NCBI GenBank assembly: GCA_963807735.1 | Contig: CAWEDI010000035.1 | Span: 124,001-188,000 of the forward strand | Length of the DNA: 64,000 nucleotides | Reading direction: 5' to 3' | From: Roseiarcus sp963807735 | GTDB taxonomy: Bacteria > Pseudomonadota > Alphaproteobacteria > Rhizobiales > Beijerinckiaceae | Shown: one piece after another, positions 8,255 to 17,255 of the stretch | Numbering within the stretch: the first letter of the stretch is position 1 | Layout: each line of letters opens with the position of its first letter | Notes under the pieces: model-generated | Seen by the model: the letters and a program-made list of their open reading frames with translations, nothing else | Told to the model about the DNA's origin: nothing | Databases searched by the model: none | Translations under genes and position numbers: made by a program

Positions 8255-9151
8255 TTGGACCTCGACTTTTATAGCCGCCGGGGCCGACTAGAAATGCGGC
8301 GCGCGGGCTTAAAGGAGCTGGCGGCGGCGATGCGTTCGCATCCCCGCCTACGCGAAGCGTCGCGCCGGTTTTTCCACGATTTCGTCGGCTGGCGCGAGCG
8401 GCTCGGCCTGCTCAACAAGATCACCTGCAACCTCGCGCGCGAGCGCATCTTCGAGCATTTGCTCTATCTGCATTTCGCGCGGGCCGGCGAAGGCGGCGAC
8501 AAGGGCGCGACTTTCGCTAGGCTCGCCGCGCTTTCCGCCTCGCGCGATCAGATCGGCGGCCGCGCCGTGCGGACGGCGCTGCGGCTCGCCGAAATCGCCG
8601 GCCTGGTGTCCCAGACGCGCAGCCCGAGCGACGGCCGGTTGCGGATCTACAGACCGTCGGAAGCGATGCTGGCGCAGACGCGCGAATATTTTTCGATCGC
8701 GTTCCGCGTCGTCGACGCCCTGAAACCCAGTCTGCGGGTGAGCGAGCGGCTCTACGAGGAGCCGAATCTGATGATCTCGATTTTCGTCAAGATTGGCCAG
8801 GCTTATCTGGAGGATGAAGTGCAGCCGAATCCGGCGCCGGACGCGCTGACCAGTTTGCTGCAGCTCGATGGCGGCCGCGCCGTCCTCGCGACCGTCATCG
8901 ACTGTCACTGGCGCGGTCGCGATCTTCCCGCCTCACAGGACATCGCCAAGCGGTTCTACGTCTCCCCGAGCCAAACGCGCGCGATCCTGCGATACGCCGA
9001 AGTCCAGGGACTGATCGCTATGGCGGGACGCGGCCGGATTGCAGACGCCGAACCGCTGACGAGCGCTTATTTGGACGCGCTCTGCCGATTTCTCGCGTTC
9101 GTCCTCGGCTACGGGCTCGACCTCGATGTCGGGGCGTTTCAAAGCGAATGA
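8255..9151 (+). CDS. Double winged-helix DNA-binding protein, copy 1
   Basis: 298 residues, TTG start at 8255 with GAGAGGA upstream. It has two helix-turn-helix regions: one around residues 85-135 (RAVRTALRLAEIAGLVSQTR, then GRLRIYRPSEA, MarR-like recognition helix and wing) and one around 225-265 (DIAKRFYVSPSQTRAIL, then GLIAMAGRGRIADAEP, GntR-like). The neighbour at 9356 is a clear paralogue along its whole length. I do not recognise a named family. It is probably a transcription regulator; the target is unknown. The upstream 120 bases are comparatively AT-rich and could hold its promoter. Confidence 0.7.
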   Translation: MDLDFYSRRGRLEMRRAGLKELAAAMRSHPRLREASRRFFHDFVGWRERLGLLNKITCNLARERIFEHLLYLHFARAGEGGDKGATFARLAALSASRDQIGGRAVRTALRLAEIAGLVSQTRSPSDGRLRIYRPSEAMLAQTREYFSIAFRVVDALKPSLRVSERLYEEPNLMISIFVKIGQAYLEDEVQPNPAPDALTSLLQLDGGRAVLATVIDCHWRGRDLPASQDIAKRFYVSPSQTRAILRYAEVQGLIAMAGRGRIADAEPLTSAYLDALCRFLAFVLGYGLDLDVGAFQSE

Positions 9152-9355
9152 AAACAGCGCTTTTTGCGCTGGCGGGTCCTAATTCCGGTCGCGCTCGGTA
9201 GAATATTGATTCCCCTTCTTTTGAGTGGATATTTTCGCCACAGTGGCCAGCCGGCCCTCGCGTAATGTGGCTAAAGTCGGCTGAAAAGAAGACTGAGCCC
9301 GTGAGGGAAGTCTGCTCCGGCCGACGCGGAAAGTTCAGCGAGCAGGTATACGTCC

Positions 9356-10273
9356 ATGCCCAAGCCGACCGACACGTCCGATCGTTTCGCCCGGGCCATC
9401 GCGGCCGATCGCAACTTTGACGCCGCGGCCACGAGCTACATCGAGGCCTATGTGACTTGGCGCCGCACGCTCAACGGCTTCAACAAAGTGATCTCGTCAA
9501 GCGCCCGCAGGCGCATTCTGAAGAGCATCCTTTCGCTGCATTTCGCCAACGCGACCGACAATCCTGACAACGGCGCGACGTTCGAGCGGCTGTTGCATCT
9601 GTCGAACCCCTGCGCCGGCGAGCCCAGCTGTGGTCCCAGAGTTCTGCGCACCGTCATCACGCTGGCGCAGCGCTCGGGGCACCTGGCGGTGCAGCAGGGT
9701 TGGTACGATCGGCGGCTGAAGATCCTCCACCCGACCGAGAAGTGGATCGCGCAGGAGGCCGAGCGGCACGAAGTGGCGCTGGCGAGCCTCGGCCTGCTCG
9801 CGCAGGATCGAACGCGGTTTGTGGCGCGGCCGCGCGGCGCGGCGCTTGTCGGCCGGCTTGCGGTTGCGAGCGGTCGGCACGAGGGCGTCGTCGGCGTTAC
9901 CCTCGGCGAGCCTGACGCCGCGCTGAGCGCGGTTGCTGCGCTCGACGGCGGTCTCGCCACGGCTTTCGCGGTCGCCGACGCCACGATGCGCGGAAAGTGC
10001 ATTCCCTCGCACAAGGAGATCGGAGCGAGCTTCCGGCTCTCCGCATCGCAAGCGCGCAAGATCCTGCGGCTGGCGGCCGATCGTGGGCTGGTGGCGTTCG
10101 ATCGCGAGGGCAAGATCGCCGACGCGCGAGATCTGGCGGTCGCATGCCGCCGGCTGGTCGCTCACGAATTCGCGTTCTATGCGCGGTGCGTCGCGCCGTT
10201 CGAGCCCGCCGCCCCCGAGCCGATCGTCGCGCCCGCTTTCGTTCCGCAACTGCGTTCCGCTCACGCGCACTGA
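9356..10273 (+). CDS. Double winged-helix DNA-binding protein, copy 2
   Basis: 305 residues from the ATG at 9356. It aligns with the preceding gene throughout: WRRTLNGFNKVIS versus WRERLGLLNKITC, ILSLHFANA versus LLYLHFARA, VLRTVITLAQRSGHL versus VRTALRLAEIAGLV, and IGASFRLSASQARKIL versus IAKRFYVSPSQTRAIL. The divergence is high, so the duplication is old. The C-terminus has an extra Pro/Ala-rich tail. A 204-base spacer with a small hairpin (9155-9171, CAGCGC/GCGCTG) separates the copies, and a strong terminator ends this transcript at 10339. Likely a transcription regulator; ligand and target unknown. Confidence 0.7.
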   Translation: MPKPTDTSDRFARAIAADRNFDAAATSYIEAYVTWRRTLNGFNKVISSSARRRILKSILSLHFANATDNPDNGATFERLLHLSNPCAGEPSCGPRVLRTVITLAQRSGHLAVQQGWYDRRLKILHPTEKWIAQEAERHEVALASLGLLAQDRTRFVARPRGAALVGRLAVASGRHEGVVGVTLGEPDAALSAVAALDGGLATAFAVADATMRGKCIPSHKEIGASFRLSASQARKILRLAADRGLVAFDREGKIADARDLAVACRRLVAHEFAFYARCVAPFEPAAPEPIVAPAFVPQLRSAHAH

Positions 10274-10298
10274 TCCCCCTCCCACGGATCTGCGTTAT

Positions 10299-10339
10299 GT
10301 TGCGCGCCGCACGGCCCCCGCGGCGCGCAACTTTTTTTT
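10299..10339 (+). terminator. Strong intrinsic terminator abutting the next gene's ribosome-binding site
   Basis: A perfect 12-base-pair stem (GTTGCGCGCCGC 10299-10310 with GCGGCGCGCAAC 10320-10331), loop of nine bases, then eight T residues (10332-10339). It ends the transcript of the second winged-helix gene. The Shine-Dalgarno GGGAG of the S10 peptidase gene starts at the very next base and its ATG is at 10350, so read-through or a promoter inside the terminator would be needed for that gene. Confidence 0.9.
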
Positions 10340-10349
10340 GGGAGACGTC

Positions 10350-11840
10350 ATGTCGTTTCGCGCGCTCGCCGCCGTCGCCGCGTTCTTTCTGGCGACGGCC
10401 TGCGCCGCGGCGCAGGACTGCCCGCCGGACGCCGGCGCTCCGGAGGCGCCCGTCGGCGTCGAGGACGGCAAGCATCTGCCGCCCGACGTCGCCCGATCGC
10501 AGCACGTGGCGCTGCCCGGGCGTTGTCTCTCGTTCCGGACGATCGCCGGTTCGATCCGAGCGCCCAGCGAGGGCGAAACTCAGACGGAATTGGCCTATGT
10601 CGCCTATCTCGCCGAGGGCGGCGACGCGACGGCGCGGCCGGTCGTGTTTGCGATAAATGGCGGCCCCGGCGCCGGTTCGGTCTGGTTGCAACTCGGCGCA
10701 GTCGGCCCTTGGCGGCTGCCAATGCAAGGGCTGACGCCGTCGACGCCGCCGACGCTGGTCGCCAATGCGGAGACCTGGCTCGATTTCGCCGATCTGGTGT
10801 TCTTCGATCCGCCGGGGACCGGCTACAGCCGGCCTCGCACGTCGCAAGACGCCGCGAAAGCGCAGGTCTGGTCGGTCGACGGCGATATCCGCGTTCTCTC
10901 CGAGGCGATCCGCCGCTGGCTCGCCGATCACGGGCGACTGGCTTCGCCGAAGTTCATCCTCGGCGAGAGCTACGGCGGCTTCCGCGCGCCGCGTATCGCC
11001 AAGTCGCTGGCGACGGAGCTTGGCGTCGGCGTTCGCGGGATCGTGCTCGTCTCGCCGGTGCTCGATTTCGCGCCGTTCACGACCGGGCCGAGCAATCCGT
11101 TCCCCTATCTGACGCGGCTGCCGTCCTACGCCGCCGCGGCGCGCGAGGCGAAGGGCGCGGTGTCGCGCGCCGATCTCGCCGATGTCGAGGCCTACGCCAC
11201 CGGCGAATACCTAGCCGATTGGCTTGCCGGGCCGCGCGATGAGGCCGCGGTCGATCGCAAGGTCGCGCGCGTCGCCGCGCTCACTGGCTTGAGCGCCGAG
11301 GTCGTGCGCCGCTACGCCGGCGATCTCTCGGAGTGGGATTTCCTGCGCGAGCGAGGTCGGCAATTGGGGCGCAAGCTCGCCTTCTACGACGCGACGCTCG
11401 CCGCCGGGGAGACGGCGCCCGACTGGGCGGATGCGCTGGACCCGGTGCTGCCCGGCTTCACGGCGGCTTTGACTAGCGCCATGACCGCGCTCTACCGCGA
11501 CAAGCTTGGCTGGCGGGTCGACGAGATGTACGAGACGCTGAATTCGACCGTGTCGCGCAATTGGAGCTGGGGCCACGGCCTCGAGGCCCCGGAAGCGCTA
11601 GGCGATCTCGGCCAAATGCTGGCGCTCGACCCGAATTATCGCGTGCTGGTGGCGCATGGTCTGACCGATGTGCAGGCGCCCTATTTCGCCTCGGCGCTGG
11701 AGCTTGCCCGCTTGCCGCCGTTCGCCGAGCCGTCGCGCCTCTCGCTCGACGTCTATCCGGGCGGACACATGTTTTACGGACGCGACGAATCGCGCAAGGC
11801 GTTTCGCGACGACGCGCGGCGGTTGATTGAATCCCGGTGA
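10350..11840 (+). CDS. Secreted serine carboxypeptidase, family S10
   Basis: 496 residues. The ATG at 10350 follows GGGAGACGTC and gives a signal peptide (MSFRALAAVAAFFLATACAAA, cleaved about residue 21). Family S10 motifs: NGGPGAGS (oxyanion hole), FFDPPGTGYS, the nucleophile GESYGG, the Asp in AHGLTDVQAPY and the His in PGGHMFY. These enzymes remove C-terminal residues from peptides at acid pH; this one would act in the periplasm or outside. The frame is open far upstream, but only this start gives a signal peptide. A strong terminator sits immediately before it. The following gene converges, with 7 bases between stops. Confidence 0.9.
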   Translation: MSFRALAAVAAFFLATACAAAQDCPPDAGAPEAPVGVEDGKHLPPDVARSQHVALPGRCLSFRTIAGSIRAPSEGETQTELAYVAYLAEGGDATARPVVFAINGGPGAGSVWLQLGAVGPWRLPMQGLTPSTPPTLVANAETWLDFADLVFFDPPGTGYSRPRTSQDAAKAQVWSVDGDIRVLSEAIRRWLADHGRLASPKFILGESYGGFRAPRIAKSLATELGVGVRGIVLVSPVLDFAPFTTGPSNPFPYLTRLPSYAAAAREAKGAVSRADLADVEAYATGEYLADWLAGPRDEAAVDRKVARVAALTGLSAEVVRRYAGDLSEWDFLRERGRQLGRKLAFYDATLAAGETAPDWADALDPVLPGFTAALTSAMTALYRDKLGWRVDEMYETLNSTVSRNWSWGHGLEAPEALGDLGQMLALDPNYRVLVAHGLTDVQAPYFASALELARLPPFAEPSRLSLDVYPGGHMFYGRDESRKAFRDDARRLIESR

Positions 11841-11847
11841 CAGTCTG

Positions 11848-12537
11848 TCAGTGGACTTCGTGGGAATCCTGGTCGATCGCCGCCATGCGGTCCTTGGCGA
11901 CGACGACGCCGGCGGCGGCGGCTTTGGCGAGGTAGTCTTTCGCACGTTGCAAATCGCCCGGAGCGCCGACCACGCCGAGCTTCGTCAACATCGCCGGATC
12001 GTAGGTCTCGGCGAGCGCCACGAACGCGCGCGGATCGCCCTCGTCGGCGGCGCGGGTCAGGAACAGTCGCGCGCTGGAGAGGTCGCCTTTCGCGAATGCG
12101 ACCAGCCCGCGCACGCTCCATCGCGCTGAGGCCTCGCTGGCCGTGGACTTCGGCGTCGTCGTCGCCGCGGCGCGGGCTTCGGCGATCGGGGAGGGGGTCG
12201 GCGAGACTTTGGCGGTCTCGGGCTTCGCCGTCGCGACGTCAGCGGCTTTCGCCGGCTCGGGTTTCGCCTGGGCGACCGGCGCTGCGGCGGGGCGGCTGGC
12301 CTCCACCGAGGGTTTTGCCTCCGGCGTCTCCTCGGCGACGGCGATCGCCGCCGCAGCGCGCGGCGCGCTCGGCGCGACGGCCGGCGAGGCTTCGGGCGCC
12401 GCTACGAATTGCGGCTTCTCCACCGCGCTGCGCGGTTTCAGGCCGTAGGGCTCGATCCGAGGCAGAAACGCCAATCCGAGCGCGCCCGCAACGATTCCCG
12501 CAACGAGACCCGTCCCCGCCTTGATGAGAATACTCAC
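11848..12537 (-). CDS. Membrane-anchored protein with Sel1-like repeats
   Basis: 229 residues from a GTG at 12537 preceded by GAGGGAG. One transmembrane segment (about 7-27, GTGLVAGIVAGALGLAFL), then a long Ala/Pro/Glu-rich linker (about 40-130) and a C-terminal domain (135-229) with helical pairs AKGDLSSARLFLTRAADEGD and LQRAKDYLAKAAAAG, resembling Sel1/TPR repeats. Likely a periplasmic scaffold. It follows the TAXI-type gene by 16 bases and is probably cotranscribed with it. Function not known. Confidence 0.65.
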   Translation of the reverse strand: MSILIKAGTGLVAGIVAGALGLAFLPRIEPYGLKPRSAVEKPQFVAAPEASPAVAPSAPRAAAAIAVAEETPEAKPSVEASRPAAAPVAQAKPEPAKAADVATAKPETAKVSPTPSPIAEARAAATTTPKSTASEASARWSVRGLVAFAKGDLSSARLFLTRAADEGDPRAFVALAETYDPAMLTKLGVVGAPGDLQRAKDYLAKAAAAGVVVAKDRMAAIDQDSHEVH

Positions 12538-12553
12538 AACTCACGCTCCCTCA

Positions 12554-13810
12554 TCACTGCGCGCCCCCCGACCGCAGAAGATTTTGGTAGAGTTTATCTG
12601 CGATCGCCGACGCTGTCGCCCCTGAATCCGTAGGCGCCGTCTTGGCCGCTTCGCGGAACGAATCCACCGCCGTGTCGCCGGCGGCGCGATGCTTGTCGAT
12701 CCAATCGCGCGCCGGCGCTAGGCGCGGCCAATCCGTCTCCGCGGTGAAGTTGACTTCGCGCCACTTCGGATCGGCGGCGGCCGACAGCAGCGGCTGATGG
12801 CGCTCGAACACGGCGGCGACGAACGGAGCGTCCTGCGTCGCGCGCGGCGAGCCGTCGCCGGCGTCGAGCGCGACGAGGCCGAACGGCAGGCTGATCGTGT
12901 TGACCGCGCCGTCCGCCGGCGTGAGATGCGGCAGGTCCTTGGCGGTAAGCCGGGCGGGCGCATAGCGGCCGGCCAAGTCGTCGCGCCAGGGCAGCGCGAG
13001 CACATGCAGCTTGCCGCCCCTGGCGGCGTCGTTGACGCTCTTCGATTCATCGGCGCCCAGCATCACCAGCGCGTCGATCTTGCCAGCGGTGAGCGCGGCG
13101 AGGCCGTTCGACACGTTGTCATGCACGACCTTCGGCGCGACGCCGAGCTTGGCGAATAGCGCCTGGCCGCTGGCGTCAACGACGCCGTCGGCTTCGCCGA
13201 ACGAGACCGCCTTGCCGTCTAGCTGCTTGACGTCGTCGACGCCGGGGCCGGCGAGAACGACGATCGGCTCGCAGGCGAGACGCGCGACGAGCGGCGCCTT
13301 GGCGCGCAGCGCCGCGCCCTTCGGATCGGTCGCCATCACGTCGATCGCGGTGACGACGAAATCGCCGCTGTCCGCGTCGACCGCCTTGCCGATCGCGTCG
13401 GGAGAGGTCTTGCCGGCCCAGGCGCGCGCCTTCAATCCGGCGCTACGCGCGGTGTTGACGAGTTCGGTGGCCATGCGCAGCGAAGTCGCATCGTCGGTGT
13501 CGACCAACACGATGAATTCGTGCGACGAGGCAATCGAGGGTTTCGCCGTTTTGGCGTCGTCATCATCGTCTTCGTCGGACGCCTTTGCGGTCGACGCGCG
13601 GGCGCCGTGGCCGCGCCACGCCCCATGATAAAGCACGCGATGACCGTTGCGCCAGACTGGGTGGGCGTAGCGGACCATCGTCTCGGCTTGCGCCGCCCCG
13701 GCGAACCACGCGAGCCCCGCAAGGAGCGCGGCGGCGGACGCTAAACCCCCACCCCCGACCGACGCGACTCTCGCCGCGCGGGCCAAACTCTGATTGTCCC
13801 CTAAGCTCAT
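12554..13810 (-). CDS. TAXI-family TRAP transporter solute receptor, orphan
   Basis: 418 residues from the ATG at 13810; a TTG at 13843 would add 11 residues and neither has a strong ribosome-binding site. A hydrophobic signal (about 20-45, ending AGAAQAE) is followed by an Asp/Lys-rich low-complexity stretch (SDEDDDDDAKTAKP) and a periplasmic binding domain of the NMT1/TAXI type: ATELVNTARSAGLKARAW, VVLAGPGVDDVKQLDGKAVSFGEADG, LAALTAGKIDALVMLGA. TAXI receptors usually work with a fused TRAP permease; none is present here, so the partner must be elsewhere or the protein has another role. It begins 46 bases after addA and leads into the Sel1-like gene. Confidence 0.75.
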   Translation of the reverse strand: MSLGDNQSLARAARVASVGGGGLASAAALLAGLAWFAGAAQAETMVRYAHPVWRNGHRVLYHGAWRGHGARASTAKASDEDDDDDAKTAKPSIASSHEFIVLVDTDDATSLRMATELVNTARSAGLKARAWAGKTSPDAIGKAVDADSGDFVVTAIDVMATDPKGAALRAKAPLVARLACEPIVVLAGPGVDDVKQLDGKAVSFGEADGVVDASGQALFAKLGVAPKVVHDNVSNGLAALTAGKIDALVMLGADESKSVNDAARGGKLHVLALPWRDDLAGRYAPARLTAKDLPHLTPADGAVNTISLPFGLVALDAGDGSPRATQDAPFVAAVFERHQPLLSAAADPKWREVNFTAETDWPRLAPARDWIDKHRAAGDTAVDSFREAAKTAPTDSGATASAIADKLYQNLLRSGGAQ

Positions 13811-13856
13811 GGGGCGGAAATTGTCGGCCAAATGAGACGCCAAGATGGCGAAATCA

Positions 13857-16800
13857 TCAGAATTGCGATTCCGTCGTCCAGTCTTGGAAAGCTTCGTCCA
13901 AGGTCAACGGCGTCAAGTCTTGGAATCCCCCAGAATCGATCCAAAGCAAAAAGCCGCGAATGGCTGCTTGAGGAAACATCGGCGCGATCGCTGCCCGGTA
14001 TAGCGCGAGCTGTCGTACGTAATCTTGGCGCAAAGCGGCGGGGCCCGACTTGAAATCGGCGATCCATACGCCGTCCGCCGTGGCGCCGAGGCGGTCGATC
14101 CGGCCGGCGACGGAGGCCGGCGTCCCGTCGCTGCGTCGAAGCGTCGCAAGGATCGGGACCTCCGCGCGCGAGCCGGGGCCGAATAACGGCGCCAGCGCCG
14201 GCGCCTCGATCAGCGCCAGCGTCCGCGCCACGAGGCCCGCCCGCCGGTCTTCCGGCAAGGCGGCGCCGCGTCGCGCCAGAAAAGCCGCCGCCGCCGCGCG
14301 CCGCCGTTCAGCGGGCAGTCCGGGCAGGCTCTGCAACAGGCGGTGCGCGAGCCGGCCTTCCTCGAGGCGAAACAGGCGATCCGGGCTTACGTCGCCGGCC
14401 AGCCGGCGCGACGGCGCGACCCGCGCGTATTCGACCTCATGCGGCGCGGGGGCGCCGAGCCAAACGGGCGCAGCGAAAGCAGGAGGCGCTTCGGTCGGCG
14501 CCGGCGCGGTCGCAGCGCGCGCGCCTTGGCCGAGCCGCAACATCGGTTGCGCGGGGTCCCACCAACTCGGGACTTCCTGCAAGTGCGGCGTCAGGCCCTT
14601 CGCGATCAGGTTCGCCCAGCAATCCGCGGGACGCGTCTTCCCGCCTTCGTAGCCGGCGACAATCAGGCGCTGCGCCGCGCGCGTCATGGCGACGTAGAGC
14701 AGCCGGCGGTGCTCGCCGGCCGCCGCCTCGCGCGCGAGAACCCGGCCGGCGGCCATCTCGGCGCAGTCCCCTGCCGCGGTCGGGGCCCAGACGAACAGCG
14801 GCGCCGCTCCCGAATGCGGCGGCGCCAGCCGCAGCCATTTCGGATCATGCCGCCCGCCCGGCGCGCCGTGCGTGTCGGGCAGGAAGACGATCGGCGCCTC
14901 CAGGCCCTTGGAGGCGTGAACCGTCATCACCCGCACCTGCGCGCCGGCCGCCTCCATGTCGCGCTTGATCTGCGAATCCGCGGCCTCGATTTCGGCGAGG
15001 AAGCCGCTCAGCGACGGCGCTTCGCCCTGCTCATGCACGAGCGCTCGGGCAAGGAACTCGTCGATCGCATCGCCGGCTTCCGGCCCGATCCGGCCGACCA
15101 GCGCCCGCCGGCCGCCGTCGGCGCCGAGCAGCGTGGCGAAGAAGTCGAACGGCCCGGCGCCCGCCCGCTCGCGCCACCGCGCCACTTGCGCGCGCGCTTT
15201 GATAAATTCGGAACCGGCCAGCGCGGCGGCGAGGGAGCCTTTGCGCCCAGGGGCCAGCCGCAACAGCGCTTCGTCGTCGAGGCCGATCAGCGGCGATTTG
15301 AGCACGGCGGCGAGCGCGAGATCGTCGTCGGGATAGAGCGCTACCCGCGCCGCGGCGCAGAGGTCGAGCACGGCGATATGGCGGCCGAGCGTCAGGCGGT
15401 CGGCGCCGGCGGCGTCGATGCGGGCGCGTCGCAGCGCCCGCGTCATCGCCTCGAACAAAGGCCCGCGCGAGCGCACGAGGATCAGAATGTCGCCGGCGCG
15501 GATCGGTCGCAGCGCGCCGCTATCGGGATCGACGATGCGCTCCGGCGAGCCCGGCGCGATCCATTGCGCGATGACGGCGGCGATGCGGTCGGCCAGCGCA
15601 TTGGCGGGGTGGGTGCGCCGCTGCGCGTCGAGCGGCGCCGCCCATTCGCCGGGGTCGGGGGCGGGCTCACCGAGGATCGTCGGCCACAGTTCGACGACGC
15701 CCGGCAGGTTTTCGCGGATCGCCGGATGTGGCGCCGCCGTCGCCTCGCCGAAGCTGACGCCCTTCCACGCCTCGGGTTCCGCGAACACCTTGTCGACCGC
15801 ATCAAGTACCACCGGCGACGAGCGGAACGAATGGCTGAGCCGCACGTCGGCGAAGGCGCGACGGCTGTGGGCGTGGCGGCGCGCGAAGAAGCGCCGCATC
15901 GCGTCGAACAGATGCGGCGCCGCGCCCTGGAACGAGAAGATCGACTGCTTCTCGTCGCCGACGGCGAAGAATGTGCGGTCGCGCGGCCCCGCGCCTTCGC
16001 CGCTGAGGAAATCCTCGGCGAGCTTGGCGAGGATTTTCCATTGCGCGCGGGAGGTGTCCTGCGCCTCGTCGACCAGGATATGTTCGACCCCGCGATCGAG
16101 CTTGTAGAGAATCCAGGCCGCGTCGCTGCGCTCGAACAGCGCCTCGGTCTTGAGGATGAGATCGTCGAAATCGAGCCCGCCGCGCGCGGCTTTCGCCCGC
16201 GCATAGGCGGCTTCGCAGGCGTCGGCGATCCGCCGGAGGTCGCGGCTGAGCGCCACGGCGGCGGCGGCGCGGCGCTTGTCGAGCAGCGCGACGAGACGGT
16301 CGCGTTCGCTGTAGAGCGCGTCGACGATATCGGGGAAACGGTCGGTCGTCGCCTTGGTCGCCAACACCTTGCGCGGCCCGCACTCCCTGGTCAGGAAAGC
16401 GGTCAGATAGACGGCGAGACGGCTCGTCAAATCCGCGGTCTCGGCGGCGCCGGCAAGCACGGCGGCGGTCTTCTGGTCGTTGGCGGAGCCTTCGCGCAAC
16501 GCGCGCGCCCAGACGCGCCAAGTCTTCGGCCCGCCGCCGCCCTCGTACATCGCCTTGACGATTGCGGCCTCGTCCTCGCCCGGCGCAAGCGCCAGCCGCT
16601 CCGCGAGCTTGGCGGCGAATTCAGCGGCGTCGCCATGTATCATCATCGCTTCGCCGAGCCGCGCCGTTTCGGCGATCAGGCCTGAGAACCCGCCGGCGTC
16701 GACGACTTCCGCAACGCGCGAAATCGCCGCCGCCAGCGCCGGATCGCGCCCAACGTCGGCGAACACCCGCGCCTGCGCGCGATCGCGCAGCAGCGCCGCC

Positions 16801-17255
16801 TCGCGCTCGTCGAGCGGCCGGAAGCCTGCCGGCGCGTTGGCCTCGAACGGGAACAGGTGCAGCACCCGTTCGCAGAACGCGTGCAGGGTCTGGATCTTGA
16901 GGCCGCCCGGCGTTTCGAGCACGCGCGCGAACAATTTGCGCCCGGCTTCAAGGTCCGCCCGGCCCGGCTTCGGCGCGCCGGCGAGGACGATGTCGGCGGC
17001 GAGCGCCGCGTCGTCGAGCCGGGTCCAGTGCGCGAGCCGCTCGAACACCCGCTCGGCCATGTTCGCCGCCGCCGCCTTGGTGAAGGTGAGGCAGAGGATT
17101 TTCCCCGGCGCGGCGCCGTTGAGCAGCAAGCGCAGCACGCGCTGCGCCAGCACGTGGGTCTTGCCCGAGCCGGCGTTGGCCGAAACCCACGCCGAACTCT
17201 GCGGGTCCGACGCCTCGCGCTGCCGGGCGGCGGCGTGCTGAAGCGGGAGGTTCAT
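13857..17255 (-). CDS. addA: Double-strand break repair helicase-nuclease AddA
   Basis: 1132 residues. UvrD/Rep-type helicase with a C-terminal RecB-like nuclease; with AddB it resects double-strand ends for RecA recombination. Walker A is ANAGSGKT (about residues 25-32), motif Ia LTFTKAAAANM, motif II VDEAQDTSRAQW, motif III GDEKQSIFSFQGA, motif VI YVAMTRAAQRLIV, and the nuclease core is WIADFKSG near the C-terminus. The ATG at 17255 overlaps the addB stop as ATGA, so the two are translationally coupled; an earlier in-frame start at 17282 is less likely. Length is normal for the alphaproteobacterial form. Confidence 0.97.
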   Translation of the reverse strand: MNLPLQHAAARQREASDPQSSAWVSANAGSGKTHVLAQRVLRLLLNGAAPGKILCLTFTKAAAANMAERVFERLAHWTRLDDAALAADIVLAGAPKPGRADLEAGRKLFARVLETPGGLKIQTLHAFCERVLHLFPFEANAPAGFRPLDEREAALLRDRAQARVFADVGRDPALAAAISRVAEVVDAGGFSGLIAETARLGEAMMIHGDAAEFAAKLAERLALAPGEDEAAIVKAMYEGGGGPKTWRVWARALREGSANDQKTAAVLAGAAETADLTSRLAVYLTAFLTRECGPRKVLATKATTDRFPDIVDALYSERDRLVALLDKRRAAAAVALSRDLRRIADACEAAYARAKAARGGLDFDDLILKTEALFERSDAAWILYKLDRGVEHILVDEAQDTSRAQWKILAKLAEDFLSGEGAGPRDRTFFAVGDEKQSIFSFQGAAPHLFDAMRRFFARRHAHSRRAFADVRLSHSFRSSPVVLDAVDKVFAEPEAWKGVSFGEATAAPHPAIRENLPGVVELWPTILGEPAPDPGEWAAPLDAQRRTHPANALADRIAAVIAQWIAPGSPERIVDPDSGALRPIRAGDILILVRSRGPLFEAMTRALRRARIDAAGADRLTLGRHIAVLDLCAAARVALYPDDDLALAAVLKSPLIGLDDEALLRLAPGRKGSLAAALAGSEFIKARAQVARWRERAGAGPFDFFATLLGADGGRRALVGRIGPEAGDAIDEFLARALVHEQGEAPSLSGFLAEIEAADSQIKRDMEAAGAQVRVMTVHASKGLEAPIVFLPDTHGAPGGRHDPKWLRLAPPHSGAAPLFVWAPTAAGDCAEMAAGRVLAREAAAGEHRRLLYVAMTRAAQRLIVAGYEGGKTRPADCWANLIAKGLTPHLQEVPSWWDPAQPMLRLGQGARAATAPAPTEAPPAFAAPVWLGAPAPHEVEYARVAPSRRLAGDVSPDRLFRLEEGRLAHRLLQSLPGLPAERRRAAAAAFLARRGAALPEDRRAGLVARTLALIEAPALAPLFGPGSRAEVPILATLRRSDGTPASVAGRIDRLGATADGVWIADFKSGPAALRQDYVRQLALYRAAIAPMFPQAAIRGFLLWIDSGGFQDLTPLTLDEAFQDWTTESQF

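Noticed and set aside
9155..9171. Terminator after the first winged-helix gene
   Set aside because: The CAGCGC/GCGCTG stem is only six base pairs and has no T-run on the plus strand.
14343..16685. 780-codon plus-strand frame opposite addA
   Set aside because: Antisense shadow of addA with biased Arg/Ala/Gly content; the addA motifs on the other strand are unambiguous.
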